A stretch of 39,638 nt of DNA from Ruminococcus sp. (GCA_017521805.1 JAFXDK010000023.1:1-39638), one strand, 5' to 3'. Shown: positions 7,914 to 15,639, numbered from the stretch's first letter. Numbers and translations are program-made. The notes: generated by a model from the sequence alone, not told the origin.

Positions 7914-7968
7914 GATGATATAAGTCATTACCGATGTGACATATGTAACTTATTCTACTTAACGTAGG

Positions 7969-7997
7969 TTGACTAACAGGCAATTTCGCGTTATAAT
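7969..7997 (+). promoter_or_regulatory. Promoter of the XRE-desulfoferrodoxin gene
   Basis: TTGACT (7969-7974), 17 bases and TATAAT (7992-7997) predict a start near 8004 and a short leader of about 24 bases, with AGGTGAT (8018-8024) before the ATG. Confidence 0.8.
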
Positions 7998-8027
7998 ATA
8001 AATACCCTACGAAATACAGGTGATATT

Positions 8028-8624
8028 ATGGATAATTCAAAAACAGGAAAGATTATACGGCAGCTGCGAACAGAAAAAAAGCTCACGCAAAAACAACTTG
8101 CGGATCTTATAGGTGTCAGCGACAAGGCGGTTTCAAAATGGGAGACAGGCAAGGGATATCCCGATATATCCCTATTTTCAGCCCTTGCAGATGTTTTCGG
8201 AGCTGATGTCCGCAATCTGCTTATGGGAAATATAAATAAAAATGAAAAGGAAATAGGCAATATGAAAAGATTGAAATTTTATGTCTGTGAGGATTGCGGA
8301 AATATCATTACATCTACCTCAGAGGCGGCAATATCCTGCTGCGGAAAAAAGCTTTCGCCCCTCACTCCAAGAGCCGCAGAGGAAAATGAAAAGCTGACAG
8401 TTGAGAATATCGACGGCAATTTATACATATCCTCCCCCCACCCTATGACTAAGGAGCATTATATTTCATTTGTTGCATATACCGTTGACAGCACAGCTAT
8501 GATTTTCAAGCAGTATCCCGAATGGAATTTACAAGTCACACTGCCGCCTTTCCGTTCAGGCAGACTTGTGTGGTACTGCAACAAATGCGGTTTGCTTTAT
8601 CAGAATTTGCGCAGAAAATCTTGA
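8028..8624 (+). CDS. XRE-family regulator fused to a desulfoferrodoxin-like iron-binding domain
   Basis: A 198-residue protein with two parts. Residues 6-66 are an XRE helix-turn-helix (LTQKQLADLIGVSDKAVSKW). Residues 82-198 resemble desulfoferrodoxin: YVCEDCGN with SCCGKKL gives Cys87, Cys90, Cys104 and Cys105, the same C-x2-C...CC layout that binds the Fe(Cys)4 centre. A superoxide-reductase-like part follows with HPMTKEHYISF (His138, His144, the six-residue spacing of two iron ligands) and WYCNKCGLLY (Cys184). The position of the last histidine ligand is Cys187, and the first histidine ligand is not seen, so superoxide reduction is doubtful. A redox- or iron-sensing regulator is the simplest reading (inference). 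The promoter is consensus-like; the stop codon lies inside the -35 box of the next promoter. Confidence 0.85.
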   Translation: MDNSKTGKIIRQLRTEKKLTQKQLADLIGVSDKAVSKWETGKGYPDISLFSALADVFGADVRNLLMGNINKNEKEIGNMKRLKFYVCEDCGNIITSTSEAAISCCGKKLSPLTPRAAEENEKLTVENIDGNLYISSPHPMTKEHYISFVAYTVDSTAMIFKQYPEWNLQVTLPPFRSGRLVWYCNKCGLLYQNLRRKS

Positions 8625-8649
8625 CAAAGCATAATTAAAGTGATATAAT
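8621..8649 (+). promoter_or_regulatory. Consensus promoter upstream of the 36-codon ORF and MFS gene
   Basis: TTGACA (8621-8626), 17 bases and TATAAT (8644-8649) match the SigA consensus exactly. The TGA stop of the upstream regulator gene lies within the -35 box. It drives the small ORF at 8691 and possibly the MFS gene. Confidence 0.85.
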
Positions 8650-8690
8650 AAATATATAAATCTAAAAATAACATGAAAGAGGTCAGATTT

Positions 8691-8801
8691 ATGTTCTGGA
8701 AAATGACAAATGTACAGCTTCAAAAAGGATCCATTTTTCTCGTTTACGGGGATAGTGTACCCTTTTGTAAGTTGAACGGTCATACATCAGCTCATAATTG
8801 A
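8691..8801 (+). CDS. Small ORF of 36 codons between regulator and MFS transporter
   Basis: An ATG preceded by AGAGGTC (about eight bases) and by a perfect promoter 42 bases upstream opens a 36-residue frame starting MFWKMTNVQLQKGSIFLVYG and ending in AHN. It matches nothing I recognise and has no clear membrane segment. The stop codon lies in the 3' arm of a weak hairpin (GGTCA 8778-8782 with TGACC 8799-8803) followed by five T, which could act as an attenuator before the MFS gene. It is a small protein, a leader peptide controlling the transporter, or a degraded remnant; the good translation signals are the only positive evidence. Confidence 0.45.
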   Translation: MFWKMTNVQLQKGSIFLVYGDSVPFCKLNGHTSAHN

Positions 8802-8876
8802 CCTTTTTATTATACTATCTTACAAATATGTACATTATCTCCTTGACTTTTATTAATAATGTTAAGGAGATTTTTT

Positions 8877-9968
8877 ATGTTTAATATCAAAAAACAGCTT
8901 TCAAGATTGTATTCATCATCAATTTTAGGCAATCTCTCACTGACAGGAGCATGGGTTGCCATACTTGCAGCAAGGGGCTACAGCCTTGTTGAAATCGGCA
9001 TTGCGGAAACGGTATTCCACATTACGAGCCTTATTTTTGAAATCCCCTCTGGAGTTCTTGCGGACGTTTTCGGCAGAAAGAAAATGCTTATCGTCAGCAC
9101 GATTATGCGAATGATTGGCAATATCATTATGATTTTTTCCTTTAATCTCTTAACTGTCTGCCTGTCTATCGCCTTTCACGCTTTAAGCTATAATTTTTCC
9201 TCCGGCTCGGGTGATGCTCTGGCTTACGACTCCATAAAACTCTGCAACATGGAAAGCGGATTCGAAAAATACGAATCAAATCAGCTTATTATATACCGTC
9301 TTTGCAGCGGCATTTCAACACTCTGTGCTGGCTTTGCACTGACTATTGGGCACAGAATCGCCTACAGTACAGACCTTATAACAGGCGTGATACAGATTAT
9401 GGTGCTTTCCTCTCTACATGAGATTTATGCCGAAAATCCGCAAAAAAGCAATGAAAATATTTGCAAAAAGCTTATTGACTGCTTCAAAGAAAGTTTCAAG
9501 TTTCTGAAGGAAGTCCGCAAGGCTATGGGATTAATGCTCTGCAACTCTCTTGTGGGTGCAGTGGATATTCTATTGTTATTCTTTTTGCAGGCTAAACTTC
9601 CTGAAAGAAATATTCCTCAGTGGGCGCTTGGATTTGCTTTGCTCTTTATGGAAATGGGCGGAATTGTCGGTTCTAAGCTAATACTAAAATTACCTAAAAT
9701 CAGCTATAAATGGATATATGCAATAGCTGTATCCCTTGTAACAATTGGCTTCATTGCTGAACATTCACCATATTATTCACTAATGGCTCTGGGCGGATTT
9801 ATTGCGGCGGTCGGAGACGATGCGCTGCAGGTACGTACCAACGCTATTTTGCAGGATATGTTTCCCTCGGAGCAGCGTGCAACTCTGACTTCCGTTGAGT
9901 CTTTCAGCTTTTCTGTTATTATGATTGTACTCTCTCCCCTTGCAGGATTTGTTTTCACTTATTGGTAA
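8877..9968 (+). CDS. Major facilitator superfamily transporter, C-terminally short
   Basis: A 363-residue protein with eleven or so hydrophobic segments. The MFS signature after the second segment reads GVLADVFGRKK, and SPSGVL-type motifs (EIPSGVLADVF) are those of drug or small-molecule efflux members. The start at 8877 is chosen because AAGGAGA (8864-8870) is six bases upstream; the ATG at 8859 overlaps no ribosome site. Members of this family usually run to about 390-400 residues. This one stops at GFVFTYW, in what should be the last membrane helix, 12 bases before a terminator, so it may be truncated. The substrate is unknown. It follows the XRE-desulfoferrodoxin gene in the same direction and may be under its control. 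Confidence 0.85.
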   Translation: MFNIKKQLSRLYSSSILGNLSLTGAWVAILAARGYSLVEIGIAETVFHITSLIFEIPSGVLADVFGRKKMLIVSTIMRMIGNIIMIFSFNLLTVCLSIAFHALSYNFSSGSGDALAYDSIKLCNMESGFEKYESNQLIIYRLCSGISTLCAGFALTIGHRIAYSTDLITGVIQIMVLSSLHEIYAENPQKSNENICKKLIDCFKESFKFLKEVRKAMGLMLCNSLVGAVDILLLFFLQAKLPERNIPQWALGFALLFMEMGGIVGSKLILKLPKISYKWIYAIAVSLVTIGFIAEHSPYYSLMALGGFIAAVGDDALQVRTNAILQDMFPSEQRATLTSVESFSFSVIMIVLSPLAGFVFTYW

Positions 9969-9980
9969 TACTATAAAATA

Positions 9981-10015
9981 CAGCCCTATCGGAAAAATCC
10001 GATAGGGCTGTTTAT
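9981..10015. terminator. Bidirectional terminator after the MFS gene and the aldo/keto reductase gene
   Basis: A 12-bp perfect stem pairs CAGCCCTATCGG (9981-9992) with CCGATAGGGCTG (9999-10010), with a 6-base A-rich loop and TTTAT following. The convergent reductase gene ends at 10018, so the hairpin can end both transcripts. Confidence 0.88.
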
Positions 10016-10017
10016 CA

Positions 10018-11142
10018 TTATTTATCAAGATGTCCTGAAGCTTCTTCAAGCAACTCAATAATATTGAGGTGCTGAGGGCATACGCTTTCGCATTGACCGC
10101 ATTTTACGCAATCCTTTGCTTTGCCGCTATTCGCGGTAAGTCCTCTGTAGACATTGCCTGAACGCCATTCCTCGCCATAAAGCCTGATAGTATTGAGTAT
10201 ACGGAATACCTCAGGAATATTTATTCCCGACGGACAGCCATCACAGCAGTATTTGCAGGCTGTACAGCCAATAAGCGGAGAGTTGAACATAACTTCATTT
10301 ATTTCCTCAATCAGTTTCATCTCTTCCTCAGAAAGAGGCTCAAAATTTTTAAATGTACTGATGTTGTCATTCATCTGCTCGTCATTTGACATTCCTGAAA
10401 GGATTGTAATTATTCCCGGGAGAGAGCCAACAAATCTCAGCGCCCATGAAGCAATTGAAGAATCAGGTCTTGCCGCTTTAAGCTTCTGTTCAAGCTCAGG
10501 CATAAGTGTGGCAAGGGTACCGCCCTTTACAGGTTCCATTATTATCATAGGGATATTCCGTTTGCGGAGTATCTCATAAAGCTCGCCCGAATGTACAATA
10601 GGATTTTTCCAATCAGCATAATTAAGCTGTATCTGGACAAATTCAATCTCGGGGTGCTTATCAAGAACTTCTTCAAGAAGCTCAGGTGTACCGTGATATG
10701 AAAATCCGAAATGAATTATTTTTCCCTCACGCTTTTTTTCCATTCCCCAGTTAAAGCAGTCAAGCTCCTCATATGTATCGTAGTTATTGCCGTCCTCAAG
10801 GGAGTGGAGCAGGTAATAGTCAAAATAGTCAACTCCTGCTCTTTCAAGCTGTTCATTGAAAATCCTGTCTCTGTCATCCTTGTCTTTCATGCACCATGCA
10901 GGAAGTTTTGTTGCAAGCATGAAGCTTTCTCTTGGATATCTCTTTACAAGACACTCTCTTGCCGCAACCTCAGATTTTCCGCTGTGATAGACATATGCTG
11001 TATCAAAGTAATTCATACCTGCATCCATGTATTTGTCAACCATTCGGCAAACATGCTCGTGGTCTACTTCTCCGTCCTGTGTAGGAAGTCTCATAAGCCC
11101 GAATCCCAGCTTTGTAACATCATAAATATTATGCTTATCCAT
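10018..11142 (-). CDS. Aldo/keto reductase with C-terminal ferredoxin-type iron-sulfur domain
   Basis: A 374-residue cytoplasmic oxidoreductase. The N-terminal TIM barrel (about 1-280) has the aldo/keto reductase tetrad Asp47, Tyr52, Lys79 and His113, in contexts NYFDTAYVYHSG, ATKLP and YYLLHS. The C-terminal third carries two clusters, CTACKYCCDGCPSGINIP and CVKCGQCESVCPQHLNI, typical of two 4Fe-4S centres, as in the large anaerobic subfamily of these proteins. Family members use NAD(P)H to reduce carbonyls; the substrate and the electron partner of the clusters are not known. It lies two bases after the DUF1893 gene stop and is the last gene of a three-gene operon with the ECF S component. 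Confidence 0.92.
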   Translation of the reverse strand: MDKHNIYDVTKLGFGLMRLPTQDGEVDHEHVCRMVDKYMDAGMNYFDTAYVYHSGKSEVAARECLVKRYPRESFMLATKLPAWCMKDKDDRDRIFNEQLERAGVDYFDYYLLHSLEDGNNYDTYEELDCFNWGMEKKREGKIIHFGFSYHGTPELLEEVLDKHPEIEFVQIQLNYADWKNPIVHSGELYEILRKRNIPMIIMEPVKGGTLATLMPELEQKLKAARPDSSIASWALRFVGSLPGIITILSGMSNDEQMNDNISTFKNFEPLSEEEMKLIEEINEVMFNSPLIGCTACKYCCDGCPSGINIPEVFRILNTIRLYGEEWRSGNVYRGLTANSGKAKDCVKCGQCESVCPQHLNIIELLEEASGHLDK

Positions 11143-11144
11143 AG

Positions 11145-11567
11145 TTATTCACCCTTCAATTTTTTTATTGTTTTCCTTATTTCCTTTAAAGCCGTTTCAG
11201 GTTCACTTATTCCGCAAACAGCTGTTTCAATGGGACAAAATCCCGTATTGTCGCGGTTTAGTATAGCCTCCACGAGAATTTTATATTTAACGGAAATATT
11301 GTTACTTTCCAGTGTTTCCAAAGCTCTGCGGCTTATTACATTGGCATAAACCTCTTTTATGCCCAACAATACATAGAGAAATGCCGCACCTTTTCCTATA
11401 ACTTTATCTGCAGCAGAATATCCGCTGAGATTTTCATACTCGTCAAGCCATTGCAGAAGAGGCGCAACTCCCCTTTTTATGCTTATCATGATATCATCAT
11501 CACTGCATAGCACGCAGGTATACTTCGATCCCGAAAGCATCTTCTTTGCTTTTTCAAGATTATTCAT
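11145..11567 (-). CDS. DUF1893 family protein
   Basis: A 140-residue protein matching the DUF1893 pattern throughout: YTCVLCSDDD near the start, RGVAPLLQWLDE, GYSAADKVIGKGAAFLYVLL, and NRDNTGFCPIETAV near the end. The function of this family is unknown; conserved cysteines suggest metal or redox binding. The start at 11567 is preferred over 11594 because AGAGGG lies six bases upstream and family members begin at this point. The start overlaps the last eight bases of the ECF gene, so translation is coupled. Membership in the family is secure; a role linked to the transporter's substrate is only inferred from operon position. Confidence 0.88.
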   Translation of the reverse strand: MNNLEKAKKMLSGSKYTCVLCSDDDIMISIKRGVAPLLQWLDEYENLSGYSAADKVIGKGAAFLYVLLGIKEVYANVISRRALETLESNNISVKYKILVEAILNRDNTGFCPIETAVCGISEPETALKEIRKTIKKLKGE

Positions 11568-12105
11568 TGTCAGCCCTCTTTGCACTGCGGACAATAAATG
11601 GAATTACCAGAAGCTGAATTACAATTCCGACAAATCCGATTTTAATACTTGTCAGAATTACAGCAGGTGCAACAACTGTCCCCAATCCGTAGAAGCCAAT
11701 AAGAATTGCGGCGGCACGTACAGTTCTGCCGACTATCTGTGTTATCAGAACCTTTGCAATATCGGAAATATCCCTGTCTTTCAGCACACCTGCGCATACA
11801 CCATACATTGCAAGCTCAATCATCATAAACGGGAGCATAGCGGCTGTGGGCATACCAGTTATACCAAAGCTTATAAGAGGACTTAACAGACCTGCGATTC
11901 CTGCGGCATAAGGGCCTACAAGAAGTCCTGCGAAGATAACAGGCAGGTGCATGGGGAGCAGCATTTCACCGAGAGCTGTTCCGTGTCTTGTGGCTGCACC
12001 GACCATGTGAATCATCTGTGGAAGTGCAACTGCTGATACAATGGCTGCAATTGCCCCTATAGTCTGTGCTTTGATTGATAATTTTCTTTTTGATAATGTA
12101 AGCAT
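11560..12105 (-). CDS. ECF transporter substrate-specific (S) component
   Basis: A 181-residue integral membrane protein with about six hydrophobic segments, containing MHLPVIFAGLLVGPYAAGI and GITGMPTAAMLPFMMIELA, characteristic of S components of energy-coupling factor vitamin transporters. The S component binds the substrate and works with a shared EcfA/EcfA'/EcfT module, which is not in this window. The start at 12105 has AGGAGG nine bases upstream; the ATG at 12150 is rejected because it lies near the transcription start. The substrate cannot be read from sequence. The operon with DUF1893 and the aldo/keto reductase gives a weak hint of cofactor use. Its promoter holds an inverted repeat that may bind a repressor. 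Confidence 0.85.
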   Translation of the reverse strand: MLTLSKRKLSIKAQTIGAIAAIVSAVALPQMIHMVGAATRHGTALGEMLLPMHLPVIFAGLLVGPYAAGIAGLLSPLISFGITGMPTAAMLPFMMIELAMYGVCAGVLKDRDISDIAKVLITQIVGRTVRAAAILIGFYGLGTVVAPAVILTSIKIGFVGIVIQLLVIPFIVRSAKRADNE

Positions 12106-12138
12106 CTTGCAATACCTCCTAAATATTTCGATAAACAT

Positions 12139-12167
12139 ATTATACACCATTTTGTGTAAAATGTCAA
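12139..12167 (-). promoter_or_regulatory. Promoter of the ECF operon with an inverted repeat in the spacer
   Basis: On the minus strand TTGACA (12162-12167), 17 bases and TATAAT (12139-12144) match the consensus. TACAC (12143-12147) and GTGTA (12154-12158) form an inverted repeat between the two boxes, touching the -10, where a repressor would block RNA polymerase. I do not recognise the operator family. Confidence 0.75.
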
Positions 12168-12211
12168 TGATTTTAGAGATAACGTTCAGAAATAACCTTT
12201 CCCCTTTAGAT

Positions 12212-12370
12212 AAAAAGGCTGTATCCGCCTATAGATACAGCCTGCGGGACTTCCCATAGTCCCCCTTATTTGCAATAGACAGCTTTAACATTTAAGCACT
12301 TGCTGTCAAAAGTGCTTTTGCAGTAGCAACGAAAAATGTGCTGATAAATTTCGCTTCACTGCTATTCCGT
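12212..12370 (-). ncRNA. Candidate structured non-coding RNA of about 160 nt
   Basis: A minus-strand transcript would start near 12370 from a good promoter and end in the T run at 12212-12216. In between, four helices can be drawn by hand. P1 pairs 12358-12362 with 12320-12324, extended by 12349-12355 with 12328-12334. P2 is an 8-bp hairpin, 12310-12317 with 12294-12301. P3 pairs 12258-12263 with 12246-12251. The terminator stem is 12234-12242 with 12217-12225. The loop of P2 (GACAGC, 12302-12307) is complementary to GCTGTC at 12278-12283, forming a 6-bp pseudoknot. No coding frame fits. I do not recognise the class. It lies upstream of the ECF gene, but that gene has its own promoter after the terminator, so an independent RNA is more likely than a riboswitch. 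Confidence 0.55.
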
Positions 12371-12375
12371 ATATA

Positions 12376-12404
12376 ATTATACAATAAAACATAAATTTTT
12401 TCAA
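12376..12404 (-). promoter_or_regulatory. Promoter of the candidate ncRNA
   Basis: On the minus strand TTGAAA (12399-12404), 17 bases and TATAAT (12376-12381) precede the structured segment. No ORF follows it before the terminator. Confidence 0.65.
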
Positions 12405-12482
12405 TATCAAAAGTGTGCAAATTTTTCGCAATTTTTATGTCAAAACTCACAAAAAATTATAAGCTTGTCATATTTAAAAAAA

Positions 12483-13853
12483 TTATATCTCTCGCTTGGT
12501 GAATCCGTCCCACGCAATGAGGAAGAATACAAACATGTGAATTGCTACAACTCCTATTGCAAATGAAAGCGAATGATTTGCAAAGCCTGATGTTCCGTTG
12601 ATTACTGCGTTGAAATCTGTATTTGCGAAAACAAGATATCTTACCCAGTCCTGATTGAGTTCTTTCTTGAATATGGAAACAATAGAATTTCCCGAAAGCA
12701 TTGCAAAAAGTGAGATACCAATTGACATTGCGGAATTCTTTGCAAGTGATGAAATTGCAAAGGCAAGAGTTGACATAACAAGCACCTGCACGCTTCTGAA
12801 CATATAGTTTTTAAACACATGTACAAAGCCGTTTTTGCTCTCTACAACTCCGTTTACAACTTCAAGATATGTACAGTTGAGGTGTTCTGTTCCGAAAAAA
12901 ATTATTGAAAACAACAGCGATAAAACGTATAGGCAAATTATCATCAGAAATCCCATTGAAACACACATTACATACTTTGAAACAAGTATCTTCCAACGCT
13001 TTACAGGATTTATAAGCAGGAATTTAATAGTGCCGTTGGAAAATTCATTCGCAACAGTACTGCCTGCAATTATAATAATAAGTACGCCTATAACTGTTAT
13101 AAGTGATGCTGACTGGCAGAATACGACCCAGAAATTCACTGTCATGGATTCCAAAAGACTTGTATTTTCAGCTACATTCAGCTCGATATCATTTTCAAGC
13201 CTGTACATTCCAAGAGTTATTGCGTCTTTCCATTCTTTTGTATAAGCTGAATCTTCCGTTTCGCTTGTACTGCTGTCAACAAGATTGATTTTAGCTGCTG
13301 CAACGCTTTCTATGACATCATTTGGATATTCAAACATTTCTCTTGTATTTGCAGGCAACGGGATATTTTTGCTTATGCGATACTGATACTCCCATGTATA
13401 AGCTTCGGGAAGTCCCTGCTTTTTACTATTCTGTAACATGAATTCACAGTATTTTTTCCAATCGCCGTTTTTTATGCACTGGAGAAGCTTCATTCTGTCT
13501 TCCTGAGAATAATTATATTCTATCTTCTTTTTATCACCGACTTCGTATGAAAATGCATCACGAGTTGCACTTACTTGCCAGCTTCCAGGGAGAAACTCGT
13601 TATCCATAATGAAATTATACATTTCAATATCAACTTCATAACCGTCATATTTCATTTTCTCAGCTTGATTTATTTCATAATTATAATCCATACTGCTGTC
13701 AAATATGTAATCGAAGTTGTCCTCCATTTCACCCTGCACAATTTTACCAAGTCCCATGAGAGCAAGTACGCTTAATGCTATGAGGATAAATAATACCTTA
13801 GTTGAAACCTTTTTCCATGTCTTTATATATTCGTTCTTAATCAGCTTATGCAT
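12483..13853 (-). CDS. ABC-2 type transporter permease
   Basis: A 456-residue membrane protein with one N-terminal membrane segment (about 17-37), a large extracytoplasmic domain of about 200 residues, and five or six segments in the C-terminal half. Its N-terminus MHKLIKNEYIKTWKK and the later STVANEFSNGTIKFLLINPV are typical of ABC-2 family permeases of export or stress-response systems. The start at 13853 is one base after the stop of the ATPase gene (13855-13857), so the two are coupled; the longer frame to 13907 would run inside the ATPase gene. With the neighbouring ATPase it should form the exporter. The substrate is not known; peptide or antibiotic export is possible. No clear terminator follows. 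Confidence 0.85.
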   Translation of the reverse strand: MHKLIKNEYIKTWKKVSTKVLFILIALSVLALMGLGKIVQGEMEDNFDYIFDSSMDYNYEINQAEKMKYDGYEVDIEMYNFIMDNEFLPGSWQVSATRDAFSYEVGDKKKIEYNYSQEDRMKLLQCIKNGDWKKYCEFMLQNSKKQGLPEAYTWEYQYRISKNIPLPANTREMFEYPNDVIESVAAAKINLVDSSTSETEDSAYTKEWKDAITLGMYRLENDIELNVAENTSLLESMTVNFWVVFCQSASLITVIGVLIIIIAGSTVANEFSNGTIKFLLINPVKRWKILVSKYVMCVSMGFLMIICLYVLSLLFSIIFFGTEHLNCTYLEVVNGVVESKNGFVHVFKNYMFRSVQVLVMSTLAFAISSLAKNSAMSIGISLFAMLSGNSIVSIFKKELNQDWVRYLVFANTDFNAVINGTSGFANHSLSFAIGVVAIHMFVFFLIAWDGFTKREI

Positions 13854-13854
13854 C

Positions 13855-14829
13855 TTAGCCAATCTGAACACCTCCTGTCTGTGTAATCTCAATAAATACA
13901 TCTTCAAGCTTCTTTTTTTCCTTAGGAGATACGGTATAGAGCTTCACGCCGCTTTCTATAAGCTTACAGTTAAGCTGAGCAAGCCTGTCCTGTACGTCAT
14001 CACCGCTGAATACAACGTCAATATGCGTATCGTCTGTAACAGCGTATTCCATTTCGCTAAATAAAGCCGCTGCTCTTTCAGCATTGTCAACGTTGTATAT
14101 ATACTCGGAAGTATCCCCTGCACTCTCACGCATCATTTCCTCAACGGTATAAACTCCGACCATTTTTCCGTTGTTGATGATTCCTACTCTGTCGCACATA
14201 AGCTCCATTTCAGACATAAGATGACTGGAAACAAGGACGCATATATTTTCTTCGTGGGCAAGCTTTTTGAGGATATCTCTCAGTTCCTTAATACCTGCAG
14301 GGTCAAGTCCGTTTGTAGGCTCGTCAAGAAGGAGCAAGCTCGGACGGTGAAGAAGTGCCTGCGCTACACCGAGACGCTGTCTCATACCGAGAGAATACCG
14401 CTTTATTTTTTCATTGATGCGGTTTGAAAGTCCAACAATTTTTACAACTTCCTCAATTCTCTCTTGTGTAACGCCGTCTCTCATGCGGGCATACTGTTTC
14501 AGATTATCCATGCCGGTCATATGCTTATACATCTCAGGATTTTCAACAATACCGCCAATGCTTCCCAATGCTTTTTCGTAGTGCTTTTTCAGATTATATC
14601 CGCCGATTTCAATACTTCCTTCGTCGATTGTTAAAAGCCCTGTTATAAGCTTGATAGTAGTTGTCTTACCTGCGCCATTAGGGCCGAGGAACCCGAAAAC
14701 CTCTCCTCTGTATGCCTCAAAATTAATATCAAATAGAATCTGTCGTCTTCCAAGGGTTTTATTGAGATTCTTTATTCTGAGGGCAGCTGTTTTTACCGTA
14801 CCATCATTTACTTTGATATTCTTTTCCAT
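13855..14829 (-). CDS. ABC transporter ATP-binding protein
   Basis: A 324-residue ATPase with Walker A GPNGAGKTT (49-57), signature YSLGMRQRLG (145-154) and Walker B LLLLDEPTNGLDP (165-177), then a C-terminal extension of about 80 residues typical of export ATPases of the bacitracin/CcmA type. It powers the ABC-2 permease encoded immediately downstream. AAGGAG lies seven bases before the ATG. The gene is the second of three in the operon, 15 bases after the anchored extracytoplasmic protein. Confidence 0.95.
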   Translation of the reverse strand: MEKNIKVNDGTVKTAALRIKNLNKTLGRRQILFDINFEAYRGEVFGFLGPNGAGKTTTIKLITGLLTIDEGSIEIGGYNLKKHYEKALGSIGGIVENPEMYKHMTGMDNLKQYARMRDGVTQERIEEVVKIVGLSNRINEKIKRYSLGMRQRLGVAQALLHRPSLLLLDEPTNGLDPAGIKELRDILKKLAHEENICVLVSSHLMSEMELMCDRVGIINNGKMVGVYTVEEMMRESAGDTSEYIYNVDNAERAAALFSEMEYAVTDDTHIDVVFSGDDVQDRLAQLNCKLIESGVKLYTVSPKEKKKLEDVFIEITQTGGVQIG

Positions 14830-14844
14830 AAAGCTGCTCCTTTC

Positions 14845-15543
14845 TTATTCTTCACTGCCGGATTCTGAATCCGTTACTGCGGTAACTCTAGTATCATAAT
14901 TATCAAAGGTTTCACATTTGGTAATCTTCCAGCCCTCAGTTTTTTTCTCCATATAGAAAGTACATTGCTGAGAAAAGGAAGTCTGCATTACCTTTGGTTC
15001 AACTGGACTTTCGGGGTCATAGTATGAATAATACATATCATAGCCTGACGGAGTAATTACAGCACTGTTTTCAGTTCCCACAAAATAGATATTCGCAGTA
15101 CATTCTACTGCCGCACCGTTTGGACCATTTTTATTTATCTTATAATCAGTCATATCGACAGAAAATTCTGTTATATAGCCTCTTGTCTTGTTTTCAACAA
15201 GATCTTTCATGGAGTTTTTGAAAGTATTCTTATCTACGTAATATGTATATATATCCGTATTTACTTCACCGATGTCAAGCCAGTATTCATCTGCAAACTG
15301 ATAGAATTCCGATATCTGTTTCTGTGAATCGTCTTTATTGTATTTTATATTATATTGTCTGTACTGCTCAGGAGTTATATTGAACTTCTCAACAGCGTCT
15401 GCATATTCAGTAACTGCCTGTTCTATATCCGGCTTATCTTCTTTGAAGCGATTGAGGTCAGCTACTATATATCCTGTAACGCCGATAACCAGTGCGCCGC
15501 CGAGAATCACCCCCCTGTTCGCCTTTCTGAGAAATTTTTTCAT
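14845..15543 (-). CDS. Membrane-anchored extracytoplasmic protein of an ABC operon
   Basis: A 232-residue protein with an N-terminal segment VILGGALVIGVTGYIVADL (about 11-29) that fits a signal anchor, followed by about 200 residues of soluble, tyrosine-rich protein. No lipobox is seen. The family is not recognised. The start at 15543 is supported by AAAGGAA eight bases upstream; the ATG at 15552 is too close to that site. It is the first gene of the operon with the ABC ATPase and ABC-2 permease, so it may act as an accessory or sensor subunit of the exporter, or as an immunity-type protein (inference). Confidence 0.75.
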   Translation of the reverse strand: MKKFLRKANRGVILGGALVIGVTGYIVADLNRFKEDKPDIEQAVTEYADAVEKFNITPEQYRQYNIKYNKDDSQKQISEFYQFADEYWLDIGEVNTDIYTYYVDKNTFKNSMKDLVENKTRGYITEFSVDMTDYKINKNGPNGAAVECTANIYFVGTENSAVITPSGYDMYYSYYDPESPVEPKVMQTSFSQQCTFYMEKKTEGWKITKCETFDNYDTRVTAVTDSESGSEE

Positions 15544-15611
15544 ATAAATCATTCCTTTCAGTGTACGTATTTCGCTGTGTTATGTGTACTGTGTGATTTA
15601 GTACACTTATT

Positions 15612-15639
15612 ATTATACACAATTTTTGATATTTGTCAA
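15612..15639 (-). promoter_or_regulatory. Promoter of the ABC operon, with GTGTAC repeats downstream
   Basis: On the minus strand TTGACA (15634-15639), 16 bases and TATAAT (15612-15617). AGTGTAC or its inverse GTACACT occurs at 15560-15566, 15584-15589 and 15601-15607, around and after the expected start site. This is an arrangement expected for an operator or for alternative leader hairpins. Confidence 0.7.

Noticed and set aside
10711-11349. 212-codon plus-strand ORF
   Set aside because: Antisense to the aldo/keto reductase and DUF1893 genes, whose families are certain; no ribosome site and no recognisable domain.
12106-12482. Riboswitch controlling the ECF transporter gene
   Set aside because: A terminator lies in the right place, but a full consensus promoter for the ECF gene follows it, and no known riboswitch consensus fits; an independent RNA explains the sequence better.
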